Part shown: positions 38,059 to 46,391 of the stretch, piece by piece
How positions within the stretch are numbered: the first letter of the stretch is position 1
Layout of the letters: each line of letters starts with the position of its first letter
NCBI GenBank assembly: GCA_020637635.1
Contig: JACKKB010000002.1
Span: forward strand, 186,001 to 250,000
Length of the DNA stretch: 64,000 nucleotides
Direction of reading: 5' to 3'
DNA from: Albidovulum sp.
GTDB taxonomy: Bacteria > Pseudomonadota > Alphaproteobacteria > Rhodobacterales > Rhodobacteraceae
The notes under the pieces: generated by a model
What the model saw: the letters and a program-made list of their open reading frames with translations, nothing else
Told to the model about the DNA's origin: nothing
The model's database searches: none
Made by a program: the position numbers and the translations under genes

Positions 38059-39324
38059 TCAGGCGGTCTTTCGGCCACCCTGATCGTCGGCGTCATGAAC
38101 AAGCCGAGGCTTTGGTCGGAAGGCACTGGCCACAGCGTCCACCCCGGCGCGCAGGGGCGAATCCATCAGGTGGGCATAGCGCAGGGTAGTCTGCATCTGG
38201 CTGTGACCCAGAAGCTTTCCGATCATTTCCAGCGATGCCCCGCCACTGACAAGAAGCGATGCGAAGGTGTGGCGCAGGTCATGGATCCGGACGTCCTGCA
38301 GCCCGCACTGCTTCTGGACCTGCGCCCAGAACCGCCGCACCTCCTGCACCGGCTGGCCGGGTGTGTCGCCGGGGAAGAGCCACGGCGATCCCTTCGGCAC
38401 CAGCAGTTGCCGCTGGCGCACGATGGCGGCTGTTTCGTCCGAGATCGGCACGCGGTGAGCGCGGCGCTGTTTCGTCATGGTGGGCGGCTTCGACCAGCTC
38501 ATGTGTTCGAGGTTGAACTGTTCGAACCGGGATTGACGCACCTCGCCCAGACGGGCGCCCGTCAGCATGCACATGCGGATGATGTCGGCCGCGCGCCGGT
38601 CCTCGGCCGCATCCAGCACCGCGGCCAGCTTGCTGATTTCCTCTTTGGAGAGGAAGCGTTCGCGCGGCGTCTCGGTGCGGCGGTGAAAGCGCTGGGCGGG
38701 GTTGTCCTCGCACCAGCCCCACTGGACCGCCAGCGTGAACATCTTGCGCAGCACCTCGCCGATCCGGTTGGCGCGCACTGGCGTAGGCTTCGCGCCCTGC
38801 AGCTTGCGCGCCCGGTTGTTGGGCTTTTCCTTGTGCGGCCGCGCCCTGCCCTCGGCGATCTTCGTCAGGAGCTTGTCGACGTCGGTCGGCGTGATCTCTG
38901 TCACCAACTTCCGGCCCCAGAAGGGTGCCACCATCTTGGCCAGCGCCGACCGCTGGTCGGCCGCGCTGCGGGCGGAGAGTTTCGGCAGATGCTCTGCGCA
39001 GTAGCGTTCGATCAGATCGGTCACCCGCGGGGTTTCGCGCTTCGCCTCGCGCTGGCCCAAGGGATCAGCCCCGGCGTCGATCTCGCGTCGCAACTCCTTG
39101 GCCCGCTCCCGGGCCGCCGACACTGACCATTCGGGCCAGCGCCCGAAGGTCATCCGGCGCTGCCTTCCGGCATGACGGTAATCCAACGTGAAAGCCCGCC
39201 CACCGCCGCGGTAGATGCAGGCGGCGAAGCCCCGGACGTCGGTGTCGAAGATCTGGTAGTCCCGCCCCGGCACCGGCTCGGCGTCGCGCAGCACTTTCTC
39301 GGTCAGCTTGATGCGTTCGGGCAT
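38059..39324 (-). CDS. Tyrosine recombinase (integrase) of a genomic island or satellite
   Basis: This is a 421-residue protein with an N-terminal DUF4102-like arm-binding domain (FDTDVRGFAACIYRGGGRAF), a SAM-like core-binding domain (about 115-215) and the catalytic domain. Catalytic residues are visible: R in TGARLGEVR, H-x-x-R in HDLRHTFASLL, H in GHSQMQTT and Y in LRYAHLM. The start at 39324 is chosen because AAGAAGGA precedes it; the open frame runs 40 residues further. Such integrases usually target tRNA genes, which suits the tRNA-Met fragment 4.2 kb away. Confidence 0.93.
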   Translation of the reverse strand: MPERIKLTEKVLRDAEPVPGRDYQIFDTDVRGFAACIYRGGGRAFTLDYRHAGRQRRMTFGRWPEWSVSAARERAKELRREIDAGADPLGQREAKRETPRVTDLIERYCAEHLPKLSARSAADQRSALAKMVAPFWGRKLVTEITPTDVDKLLTKIAEGRARPHKEKPNNRARKLQGAKPTPVRANRIGEVLRKMFTLAVQWGWCEDNPAQRFHRRTETPRERFLSKEEISKLAAVLDAAEDRRAADIIRMCMLTGARLGEVRQSRFEQFNLEHMSWSKPPTMTKQRRAHRVPISDETAAIVRQRQLLVPKGSPWLFPGDTPGQPVQEVRRFWAQVQKQCGLQDVRIHDLRHTFASLLVSGGASLEMIGKLLGHSQMQTTLRYAHLMDSPLRAGVDAVASAFRPKPRLVHDADDQGGRKTA

Positions 39325-39394
39325 GGCTTCGGTCCTTCTTGCATCCGACATGAGGCGTGGTTTCGCCTGGTTATCAAGGCAAGCATGGCACCTC

Positions 39395-39833
39395 GGGTGG
39401 CGGGGAGGCGGAGGGTGGCAGGAAGGACGCCAGAACCGCGCCACCCCTTGTTTTCATAAGGTTTCGGCGCTGGGGGGGGGATCGATCGGCGACCGTCACG
39501 GCCGGGCGCGCAGAGGTACCGGGGGGCGACTTCTGCGGCCATCGCGCCGGAAAACCGGTCCGCATCAGGCCGCAGAACAGTAAACCTTGAACGAATTCAA
39601 AGGGTGGCAGGGGTGTCGTGCCGGGTGCCACCCCCTCTTTGCCCTTCAATGCCAGCCAAACACGGTCAATCCGGCTGTTCGCTGGTGTTTGCGGCTTTGG
39701 CGTTCGGTTCATCCGTCTGTCACGCCCGCCCCGCATCGCCCCGCTGAAACCCGCCACCCTCACAAACCCCAACAAAACAAGGGGTGGCACAAAGGCGGCA
39801 TCCTTTCCGCCACCCTCCGCCTCGCCGCCACCC
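39395..39833. repeat. 60-bp imperfect inverted repeat with nine GGGTGGC sites, integrase control region
   Basis: 39395-39454 and the reverse complement of 39774-39833 agree at 49 of 60 positions. GGGTGGC occurs at 39395, 39413, 39602 and 39782, and its complement at 39440, 39627, 39753, 39809 and 39827. The pair at 39602/39627 forms a third, smaller palindrome between the long arms. The region lies between the divergent integrase and HTH operons and contains no gene. Confidence 0.75.
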
Positions 39834-39902
39834 ATCGGGCTCTGCGCTCACTGGTCCCTGCAAGACGTCCCCGATCTTCGGGGCCAGGACCAGGAGACCC
39901 CG

Positions 39903-40160
39903 ATGCCGCATCTCGGATCGATGCCAGACCCGAAGGACAAACCCCGCACGCTGCTGGTCGGCTGGATCAGCCGTCTCGACCTCGCGCTGGAACTCGGCCT
40001 TTCGGTGGACACCCTTCGCCGGTGGGAAGCCATGCGGACGGGTCCACCCTGCGTTCGCGCCGGGCGCAAGGTCTACTACCGCCGCACCGCCGTCGAGGAA
40101 TGGCTGGAGGAACAGGAACAGGCCGCCCCGCGCCGCCGTCGTGCCGGAGGGCGTCGGTGA
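39903..40160 (+). CDS. Small HTH_17/excisionase-like DNA-binding protein
   Basis: This is an 85-residue protein. SRLDLALELGLSVDTLRRWEAMRTGPPCVRAGRKVYYRR (residues 24-62) is the standard MerR-like HTH_17 followed by the beta-wing YYRRTAVEEWL. Such proteins act as recombination directionality factors or repressors in small mobile elements. The ATG at 39903 follows AGGAG. It is the first gene of the rightward operon and is coupled to the next by TGATG. Confidence 0.75.
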   Translation: MPHLGSMPDPKDKPRTLLVGWISRLDLALELGLSVDTLRRWEAMRTGPPCVRAGRKVYYRRTAVEEWLEEQEQAAPRRRRAGGRR

Positions 40161-40399
40161 TGCCCCTTCAGCCCCCCAGTTCCGCCTGGCCCGCCGACCG
40201 CGTGGCCGAGGCCCGCGCCGTCATCGCCGATATCGCGCATCACAGCGACCTCCTCATCCGGCTCGCCTGCAATGTGCTGGCCCAGCATGGCGAGACCCCT
40301 GCCGAGCGTGCTGATGCCCAGCGCCTGCTGGTCGTCGTTGACGCGCGGCGGCCTGTGCGACGTGCCCAGCGCGAGGATCAGGGGAGGGCCGCGCGATGA
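40160..40399 (+). CDS. Small hypothetical protein of the phage-like operon
   Basis: This is a 79-residue, alanine- and arginine-rich helical protein. No family is recognised. It starts at the ATG overlapping the HTH stop and its stop overlaps the VRR-NUC start by 4 bp, so it is kept as a real gene in a coupled set. Confidence 0.6.
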   Translation: MPLQPPSSAWPADRVAEARAVIADIAHHSDLLIRLACNVLAQHGETPAERADAQRLLVVVDARRPVRRAQREDQGRAAR

Positions 40400-40791
40400 T
40401 GCGCCGTGGTACGCCCGAGGCCGATCTTCAGCGCGCCGTCGTGCAGGCGCTTCGCATCGCCCTGCCCCGCTCGGCCATCATCCATCACTGCGCCAACGAG
40501 GTGACCGAGGCCGGGCCCCGCGGGGCCAAGCGCCAGGCGATCCTTGTCGGCATGGGCGTCCATGCCGGGTTCGCCGACCTGATGGTCCTGAGCGACGGCC
40601 GCGTACTGTTCCTCGAGCTGAAGGCGCCGAAGGGGCGGCTACGGCCGGAGCAGGAGGCGTTCCGCGATGCGGTGCAGTCGCAGGGGTTCGGCTGGGCGCT
40701 GGTGCGCAGCCTCGACGACGCGCTGGGCGCGCTGGCCGATCACGGCTTCACCACGCGCATCGCCCCTGCCCCGCGGAGGCCCGCGCCATGA
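40396..40791 (+). CDS. VRR-NUC domain nuclease
   Basis: This is a 131-residue protein. VRR-NUC features: the N-terminal EADLQRAVVQALR helix with conserved E, GFADLMVLSDGRVLFLELKAPKGRL with the D...E-L-K catalytic triad of the PD-(D/E)XK fold (D and E-x-K), and Q-x-x-F in the following helix. Phage and satellite VRR-NUC proteins are structure-specific nucleases acting near replication genes. It is coupled on both sides. Confidence 0.88.
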   Translation: MMRRGTPEADLQRAVVQALRIALPRSAIIHHCANEVTEAGPRGAKRQAILVGMGVHAGFADLMVLSDGRVLFLELKAPKGRLRPEQEAFRDAVQSQGFGWALVRSLDDALGALADHGFTTRIAPAPRRPAP

Positions 40792-41795
40792 GCCACGAGG
40801 CCACCAACTGGGCCATCAAGCAGCGCGGGTTGAAGCCCACATCCAAGATCGTGCTCTGGCACCTCTGCGACCGGTTCAACCCGGATTACGGCTGCTTCCC
40901 ATCGCAGGACCGGCTGGCACATGACTGTGAAATCAGCCGGTCCACGCTGAACGATCACCTTGGGCAACTCGAGGCGGTGGGCCTGCTGCGGCGGGTGCCG
41001 CGGCTCGACCCTGTGACCAAGCGCCAGCTGCCCACCCGCTACGTCCTGGGGTTCGAGCCGGGCTTCACACCCGTGGCTGTGGTGCCGTGTCCGGAAATCG
41101 GACACGGCAAGGATGAAGACATAGAAAGTACCGTGGATGCGGGCAGTTCGCATGTCGATGCCGCGACCGACGCCCTGCCGTGTCCGGATATCGGACATGG
41201 GATTGGCGCGAGGCCCGTGTCCGAATTTCCAGCCGAGCCGTGTCCGGAAAATGCCGAAAGCCGTGTCCGGATTTCGGACACTAACCCTGTAAGGGAACCA
41301 CTAAGTAAACCAGTAAAGGAGGAGGAGGGCGCGCAGGCGCGCGAGGGCGTTTCCGATGAGGTTTTCGGGGACCTGCTGGACGCGCTGGGCCTCGACCCCG
41401 ACGCCCTGCCCGGCTGGTGGCAAGGCTGGCCGCCCCGGCTGCATGTCCAGCGCTGGCGCGACAAACTGGGGCTGACCGAGGCCGAGATCGTTGCTGCCGC
41501 TGAGGCCAGCCGCCAGGAACATCCCGAACCGCCCGATGGGCCGAAGGCGCTGGACCGGGCGATGCAGCGTGCTGCCCAGCGCAAGGTCGAGGATGCAGGC
41601 CGGAAGCGCCGGAAGCCCAAGGCACCCCCTGCCCCAGCGGCAAAGCCGATCACCGACCTACCCGCCTTCTACGCCGATCTGGTCAACTCCGACCGCTACC
41701 TGCCGGTCAGCGCGATCAGCAACACGATGCGCGATGCCATGCTGGCCCGGGGGCTGGTCACGCCGGAACGCCTGCGTGAGCGCGGGGTGCGGTGA
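40788..41795 (+). CDS. Phage/satellite replication protein with N-terminal winged helix
   Basis: This is a 335-residue protein. The first ~90 residues are a winged helix of the type found in phage replication initiators (SKIVLWHLCDRFNPDYGCFP, then DCEISRSTLNDHLGQLEAVG). A linker follows (about 95-165) whose DNA contains five copies of a palindromic motif. The C-terminal half has a DUF6-like helical region (DLLDALGLDPDALPGWW...) ending in a basic tail with ITDLPAFYADLVNSDRYL. An origin inside an initiator gene is the arrangement of lambda O. The upstream frame before ATG 40788 is a shadow. Confidence 0.7.
   Translation: MSHEATNWAIKQRGLKPTSKIVLWHLCDRFNPDYGCFPSQDRLAHDCEISRSTLNDHLGQLEAVGLLRRVPRLDPVTKRQLPTRYVLGFEPGFTPVAVVPCPEIGHGKDEDIESTVDAGSSHVDAATDALPCPDIGHGIGARPVSEFPAEPCPENAESRVRISDTNPVREPLSKPVKEEEGAQAREGVSDEVFGDLLDALGLDPDALPGWWQGWPPRLHVQRWRDKLGLTEAEIVAAAEASRQEHPEPPDGPKALDRAMQRAAQRKVEDAGRKRRKPKAPPAPAAKPITDLPAFYADLVNSDRYLPVSAISNTMRDAMLARGLVTPERLRERGVR
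41085..41281. repeat. Palindromic iterons inside the replication gene, candidate origin
   Basis: The 9-bp arm CCGTGTCCG starts at 41085, 41178, 41215, 41238 and 41261. At 41085 it is followed by GAAAT and the perfect inverse arm CGGACACGG. At 41178 (spacer GATAT) and 41261 (spacer GATTT) the inverse arm is nearly complete, and the copies at 41215 and 41238 are half sites. The last three are exactly 23 bp apart. The spacers are AT-only or AT-rich. Confidence 0.75.
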
Positions 41796-41800
41796 ATGGC

Positions 41801-42868
41801 ATGGTGTCACGTCCCCGACACGGATTGTCCCTCTGCGCGGGCGGCGGAGGCCTTGATCTGGGCCTCATCCTCGCCGAACCCGGCTATCACACCCGCGCCT
41901 TCGTCGAATGGGAGGACTGGCCGCGCGCGGTCCTCATCGCCGCCCAGCGCGCGGGCTACTTCGCACCGGCCCCGATCTGGACCGACCTGCGCAGCTTCGA
42001 TGCCCGACCCTTCCGCGGCGCCTTCGATGCCGTCCTGGCCGGATACCCTTGCCAGCCCTTCAGCGCGGCCGGGAAACGCGGCGGGGCCGATGATCCCCGT
42101 CACCTCTGGCCCGACGTCGCCCGCGTCGTCCACGAATGCCGCCCGGAATGGGTGTTCCTCGAAAACGTCGCCGGTCACGTCACGCTCGGGCTCGAGACCG
42201 TCCTGCGAGAGCTTTGGGGATTGGGCTACACGCCTGCGGCGGGCCTGTTCTCGGCGGCAGAGGTCGGTGCGCCGCATGAACGGCTGCGCATCTTCATCCT
42301 GGCCCACACCGATGAGCCTGCATCCCGGCACCAGCAGCTACAATCCGGCCGGGAACAGCGACTTCACCCGGAAGGCCGAAGCGCTGGCGCTGGGCCTTGC
42401 AAAGGCCCTGCCGAACAACTGGCCGACACCCGCCGCCCAGAACTGGAAGGGCAGTTCGGAAGCCAGCGTCACCCGCAGCGACGGCAAATCCCGGATGGAT
42501 CTGCTACACTACCGGGCGGAGCAGGGCTTCACCCGCCCGGCCCAGCCGACCTTGCCGGATGGGCCACGGTCCTCGCCGCACGCCCCGATCTCGCGCCTGC
42601 TCTGGGCTTCGATGATTGCCTCGCATGGGCGCGCCGTCTCGCGGCGGATCCTGAAGGGCCGGTCGCGGCGGCGGCTGAACCCGCTCTTCGTCGGATGGCT
42701 GATGGGCTGGCCCATCGGGCACGCGCTCTGCGCCTGCTCGGCAACGGAGTTCACCCTCTGGCAGCAGCACATGCGTGGCGCTCTCTCGCAGCTGCCCATG
42801 GCCTCGGGCCCGTGGATCTGGCGGCCGACCGATGCGGCCCAGCGCCCGGCGCAGATGGATTTCCTTGA
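41801..42868 (+). CDS. DNA (cytosine-5) methyltransferase, frame 1
   Basis: This is a 355-residue protein. C5-methyltransferase motifs: I LSLCAGGGGLDLGL, IV with catalytic C84 in GYPCQPFS, VI FLENV, VIII RLRIFIL-like and, at the end, the X-type motif LGNGVHPLAAAHAW. After about residue 170 (HTDEPASR...) there is a long low-homology stretch, then a plausible C-terminus. The GTG at 41792 is an alternative start. The replication gene stop overlaps this region by a few bases, so expression is coupled. See the overlapping frame-2 entry for a competing C-terminus. Confidence 0.85.
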   Translation: MVSRPRHGLSLCAGGGGLDLGLILAEPGYHTRAFVEWEDWPRAVLIAAQRAGYFAPAPIWTDLRSFDARPFRGAFDAVLAGYPCQPFSAAGKRGGADDPRHLWPDVARVVHECRPEWVFLENVAGHVTLGLETVLRELWGLGYTPAAGLFSAAEVGAPHERLRIFILAHTDEPASRHQQLQSGREQRLHPEGRSAGAGPCKGPAEQLADTRRPELEGQFGSQRHPQRRQIPDGSATLPGGAGLHPPGPADLAGWATVLAARPDLAPALGFDDCLAWARRLAADPEGPVAAAAEPALRRMADGLAHRARALRLLGNGVHPLAAAHAWRSLAAAHGLGPVDLAADRCGPAPGADGFP

Positions 42869-42884
42869 AGGATTGCAGCCATGA
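42312..42884 (+). CDS. Alternative C-terminal part of phage C5 methyltransferases in frame 2
   Basis: This 190-residue frame contains a run typical of the target-recognition and C-terminal part of phage cytosine methyltransferases: NNWPTPAAQNWKGSS, RRRLNPLFVGWLMGWPIG, CACSATEFTLWQQHMRGAL. It is open upstream to 41796 but with no methyltransferase motifs there. The two frames would form a normal enzyme if joined near 42300-42312 by a +1/-2 shift, so this may be programmed frameshifting, an overlapping gene or an indel. It ends 13 bp before the stop codon phase of the next gene. Confidence 0.55.
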   Translation: MSLHPGTSSYNPAGNSDFTRKAEALALGLAKALPNNWPTPAAQNWKGSSEASVTRSDGKSRMDLLHYRAEQGFTRPAQPTLPDGPRSSPHAPISRLLWASMIASHGRAVSRRILKGRSRRRLNPLFVGWLMGWPIGHALCACSATEFTLWQQHMRGALSQLPMASGPWIWRPTDAAQRPAQMDFLEGLQP

Positions 42885-43561
42885 GTTTCCACGGCCGCGT
42901 CAGCGGCACCAGGATCAAGCGCGCGCTGGGCGTGCAGGCGGCGCTGGAATGGGCGTTCCGGATCGAACAGGCGCAGCTGGACCTACCCCTGCCCCCAGAC
43001 GTCACCGAGGAAGGCTTCGGCTTCGGCCTGGAATACGTCCTCCTCCAGCGTGCCGTGCTGGGCTGCAAGATCGACGGCGGCCAGCACAAGATCGGTGGCT
43101 ACACCCACGAGGACGCCGAGGTGATCGCCGCCACCGTCGCCGGGATCCCCGACAGCCTCGGCGGCAAGCGGATGGCGATCCGCGTCGCCGAACTGGCCCG
43201 CGCCGGGCTGACCCCGGACTGGATGCCGGGTGCCGCCCCGCGCTGCGTGCCCACCATCGTCAAACAGAACCAGCATGGCACGCATGCGGGGGCCATCGTC
43301 GTGGGTATCGAACGCATTCGCGTGCGTGGCCCGGGCGCCCGTGCCATATGGAAGACCGTCGACATCCTGGCCTGCCCGGTCACCTTCTCCCCCCATCCAC
43401 AGCAGATCGAGGCCGCCCGGCGTGGATATGACGACTGGTGGCAAGCGCTGGGCTGGGCGCGGGACGGGCTAATCAAAGGCGGGATGCTGCGCGAGGTCGA
43501 GGTGACGGCGGCGATGCCGAAGGCGCGGCCGTGGCTGGCGCGACCAGTAGCATCGTTGTAA
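42881..43561 (+). CDS. Conserved phage-island hypothetical protein
   Basis: This is a 226-residue protein. The ATG overlaps the frame-2 methyltransferase stop by 4 bp. The N-terminal part (RIKRALGVQAALEWAFRIEQAQLDLPLP) recalls small phage regulators; no domain is named with confidence. It is the last gene of the coupled rightward operon and stands 82 bp before hsdM. Confidence 0.65.
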   Translation: MSFHGRVSGTRIKRALGVQAALEWAFRIEQAQLDLPLPPDVTEEGFGFGLEYVLLQRAVLGCKIDGGQHKIGGYTHEDAEVIAATVAGIPDSLGGKRMAIRVAELARAGLTPDWMPGAAPRCVPTIVKQNQHGTHAGAIVVGIERIRVRGPGARAIWKTVDILACPVTFSPHPQQIEAARRGYDDWWQALGWARDGLIKGGMLREVEVTAAMPKARPWLARPVASL

Positions 43562-43643
43562 GCATGAGCGAACAATCGCAATTTTCGCCTTCCCCTTGGG
43601 GGCTTGCCGCGCAAATTTGCCGACAACAAATGGGGAGCATCAC

Positions 43644-45197
43644 ATGACCGAAGAGCAAAAGAAGACCCTCGAAAGAAAGCTCTGGGACATTGCCAACACC
43701 CTACGCGGCAAGATGAATGCAGACGAGTTTCGCGACTACATCCTAGGGTTCATCTTCTATAAGTACCTGTCCGAACGCATGCACCTCTATGCCAACGAGG
43801 TTCTGAAACAAGACGGGATTGACTACCTGTCGGTTGACGAGGCCTCTACGGACGGCCGCGAAATTCTCGACGCCGTCCGTGAAGCTTCTGTCGACGCGTT
43901 GGGCTACTTCCTCCGTCCGTCCGAATTGTTCAGCCAGATCGCAAAGCGTGGATCCAAGCCCGGTCAGTTCATCCTCGCGGATCTGACCAAGATCCTGAAC
44001 AACATCCAACGTTCGACTATGGGAACTGAATCTGAAAGTGACTTCGATCACCTGTTTGAAGACCTTGACCTGACCTCGACCAAGCTTGGGCGGACGGAAG
44101 AAGCCAAGAACGCCCTCATCGCGAAGGTCTTGACGCACCTAGACGAGATCAACTTCATGTTGGATGATGCCAATGCGGATGTCCTCGGCGACGCCTACGA
44201 ATACCTGATCGGCCAGTTTGCCAGCGGCGCGGGCAAGAAAGCGGGAGAGTTTTACACTCCACAGCAGGTCTCCACCATCCTTGCCCGCATCGTCACCACT
44301 GGCAAGACGCGGCTGAAATCGGTCTATGATCCGGCGTGCGGGTCGGGTTCCCTGTTGCTCCGCGTGGCGAAGGAGGCCGACGTTTCCGAGTTCTTCGGGC
44401 AGGAAATGAACCGTACCACCTACAACCTCGCCCGCATGAACATGATCCTGCACGGGGTGCATTACCGCAATTTCGACCTAAAACAGGAAGACACGCTGGA
44501 GCACCCTCAGCACGAAAGCATGCGGTTTGAGGCGGTGGTGGCCAATCCACCGTTCAGCGCGAACTGGTCATCCAATCCCCTGCTGCTGTCGGACGACCGG
44601 TTCAGCCAGTATGGCAAACTAGCCCCAGCATCGAAGGCGGACTTCGCCTTCGTCCAGCACATGCTCCATCACCTGGACGACAACGGCACCATGGCGGTCA
44701 TCCTGCCGCACGGCGCACTGTTCCGTGGTGGTGCAGAGGGTCATATCCGCGAGTACCTGATCAAGGATCGCAACTGGCTCGATGCCGTCATCGGCCTTCC
44801 TCCCAACATCTTCTATGGCACGGGCATTCCCACCTGTATCATGGTGTTCAAGAAGTGCCGGGAGACTGAGGACGTCCTGTTCGTCGATGCATCGACCTGT
44901 TTCGAGAAGGCGACCAACCAGAACATTCTTCGCCCAGCTGATGTTGACCGGATCGTTGACACCTTCCGCAAGCGCGCTGAAATCGAACGGTTCAGCCATC
45001 GAGCTTCTCTGGCGGAGATCGCAGAGAACGATTTCAATCTTAACATCCCTCGTTATGTCGATACCTTCGAGCCCGAGCCTGAGATTGATCTTGCGAAGGA
45101 AGCAGCACAGGTGCGTGCGATCGACGCCAAGATGGGAGCATTAGACAAAGCCATCAGAGATTTTTGTGCCGAGTTGGGCCTGGAGTCACCGGTATGA
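43644..45197 (+). CDS. hsdM: HsdM, type I restriction-modification adenine methyltransferase subunit
   Basis: This is a 517-residue protein with the N-terminal helical domain of HsdM (residues 1-150), the SAM motif DPACGSGSLL at about 229-238 and the catalytic NPPF at 301-304. It methylates adenine in the bipartite target defined by HsdS. The ATG at 43644 follows GGGAG; the open frame from 43596 is too long. It is the first gene of the operon and overlaps hsdS by 4 bp. Confidence 0.95.
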   Translation: MTEEQKKTLERKLWDIANTLRGKMNADEFRDYILGFIFYKYLSERMHLYANEVLKQDGIDYLSVDEASTDGREILDAVREASVDALGYFLRPSELFSQIAKRGSKPGQFILADLTKILNNIQRSTMGTESESDFDHLFEDLDLTSTKLGRTEEAKNALIAKVLTHLDEINFMLDDANADVLGDAYEYLIGQFASGAGKKAGEFYTPQQVSTILARIVTTGKTRLKSVYDPACGSGSLLLRVAKEADVSEFFGQEMNRTTYNLARMNMILHGVHYRNFDLKQEDTLEHPQHESMRFEAVVANPPFSANWSSNPLLLSDDRFSQYGKLAPASKADFAFVQHMLHHLDDNGTMAVILPHGALFRGGAEGHIREYLIKDRNWLDAVIGLPPNIFYGTGIPTCIMVFKKCRETEDVLFVDASTCFEKATNQNILRPADVDRIVDTFRKRAEIERFSHRASLAEIAENDFNLNIPRYVDTFEPEPEIDLAKEAAQVRAIDAKMGALDKAIRDFCAELGLESPV

Positions 45198-46390
45198 TGC
45201 CTGCGGCACCAAAGCTTCGTTTCCCAGAGTTCAAGGATCCCTGGCGACCCGGTCACGCGGGCGATGCGTTCAAGAATAGCCGGGCAAAAGGGGAGGCAGG
45301 CCTGCCCATTTACTCGGTGACGATAGATCGCGGGCTAGTACCTCGTGACAGTTTGGACCGACACATGGCGGCCGACGCCGCCGACGGGCAGAACCTGCGC
45401 GCTCAACGCGGCGACGTCGTCTACAACATGATGCGCATGTGGCAGGGTGCCGTAGGCCTGGCCCCTGAGGAATGCATGGTCAGCCCGGCCTATGTCGTGC
45501 TGAGCCCAAAGAAAGATACGTCGCCCCAGTTCTTCGACCAGTGGTTCAAAACCAAGCGGATGCTCTACCTCCTCGGGGCCTATTCCCACGGGATCACCAG
45601 TGACCGCTTGAGGCTTTACGCCGATGACTTCGCGCGCATCCCCGTGCGGCTGCCGACCCTCCCAGAGCAACAGAAAATCGCAGCCTTTCTGGAGGCGGTG
45701 GATGCAAAGCTTGCTGCACTGACGGAGAAACAAGCTGCGTTAGAACGTTTCAAGGTTGGCTTGACGCGAAAGCTGTTGAATCGGCAGACTCGGTTCGCCC
45801 GGAATGATGGGAAGTCGTTTCCAGATTGGCAGGAAAAGCAACTTGTCGATGTCGCAACATTTCTAAAAGGGAAAGGCGTAGCGAAGAGCGACATTGTCTT
45901 GAACGGAGTAACGCCGTGCATTCGGTACGGAGAAATCTACACTGACTATGCTGAAACTATTCACACAATCCTGTCTCGAACCAATATCCCCACTCGCGAT
46001 CTTGTTCTAAGTCAGAGCGGTGATGTTATCATTCCTGCATCGGGAGAAACCCCTCTCGACATGGCGCGAGCATGTTGCGTCTCTCAGGATGGCGTCGCAA
46101 TTGGTGGTGACATTAATATTATTAGGCCGAAAATTGATGGAGTATTTCTCGCCTACTATTTGACTCACGCAAAGCGAGTTGAGATAGCAAAAATGGCTCA
46201 AGGCAACTCTGTTGTTCATCTCTATTCTGCCCAACTGAAGCAACTCAAAATATCTGTGCCTCATGTCGACGAACAGAAGAAGATAGTATGCGCCCTTTCG
46301 GCGATGGATTCAAAAATTCGAACCTTGGCGGACCAACTTTCAAAACTCCAGTCCTTCAAGAAGGGTCTACTGCAGCAGATGTTCGTCTGA
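45194..46390 (+). CDS. hsdS: HsdS, type I restriction-modification specificity subunit
   Basis: This is a 398-residue protein with two target-recognition domains (about 1-165 and 205-370), each followed by a conserved helix region: LPEQQKIAAFLEAVDAKLAAL and HVDEQKKIVCALSAMDSKIRTL. The second recognition half (about 45800-46250) is visibly more AT-rich than the first, as usual for exchangeable specificity domains. It starts within the hsdM stop. Confidence 0.93.
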   Translation: MMPAAPKLRFPEFKDPWRPGHAGDAFKNSRAKGEAGLPIYSVTIDRGLVPRDSLDRHMAADAADGQNLRAQRGDVVYNMMRMWQGAVGLAPEECMVSPAYVVLSPKKDTSPQFFDQWFKTKRMLYLLGAYSHGITSDRLRLYADDFARIPVRLPTLPEQQKIAAFLEAVDAKLAALTEKQAALERFKVGLTRKLLNRQTRFARNDGKSFPDWQEKQLVDVATFLKGKGVAKSDIVLNGVTPCIRYGEIYTDYAETIHTILSRTNIPTRDLVLSQSGDVIIPASGETPLDMARACCVSQDGVAIGGDINIIRPKIDGVFLAYYLTHAKRVEIAKMAQGNSVVHLYSAQLKQLKISVPHVDEQKKIVCALSAMDSKIRTLADQLSKLQSFKKGLLQQMFV

Positions 46391-46391
46391 C

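Noticed and set aside
41908..42093. Short + strand frame inside the methyltransferase gene
   Set aside because: Shadow in a high-GC gene with no motif; only the frame-2 C-terminal part has family features.
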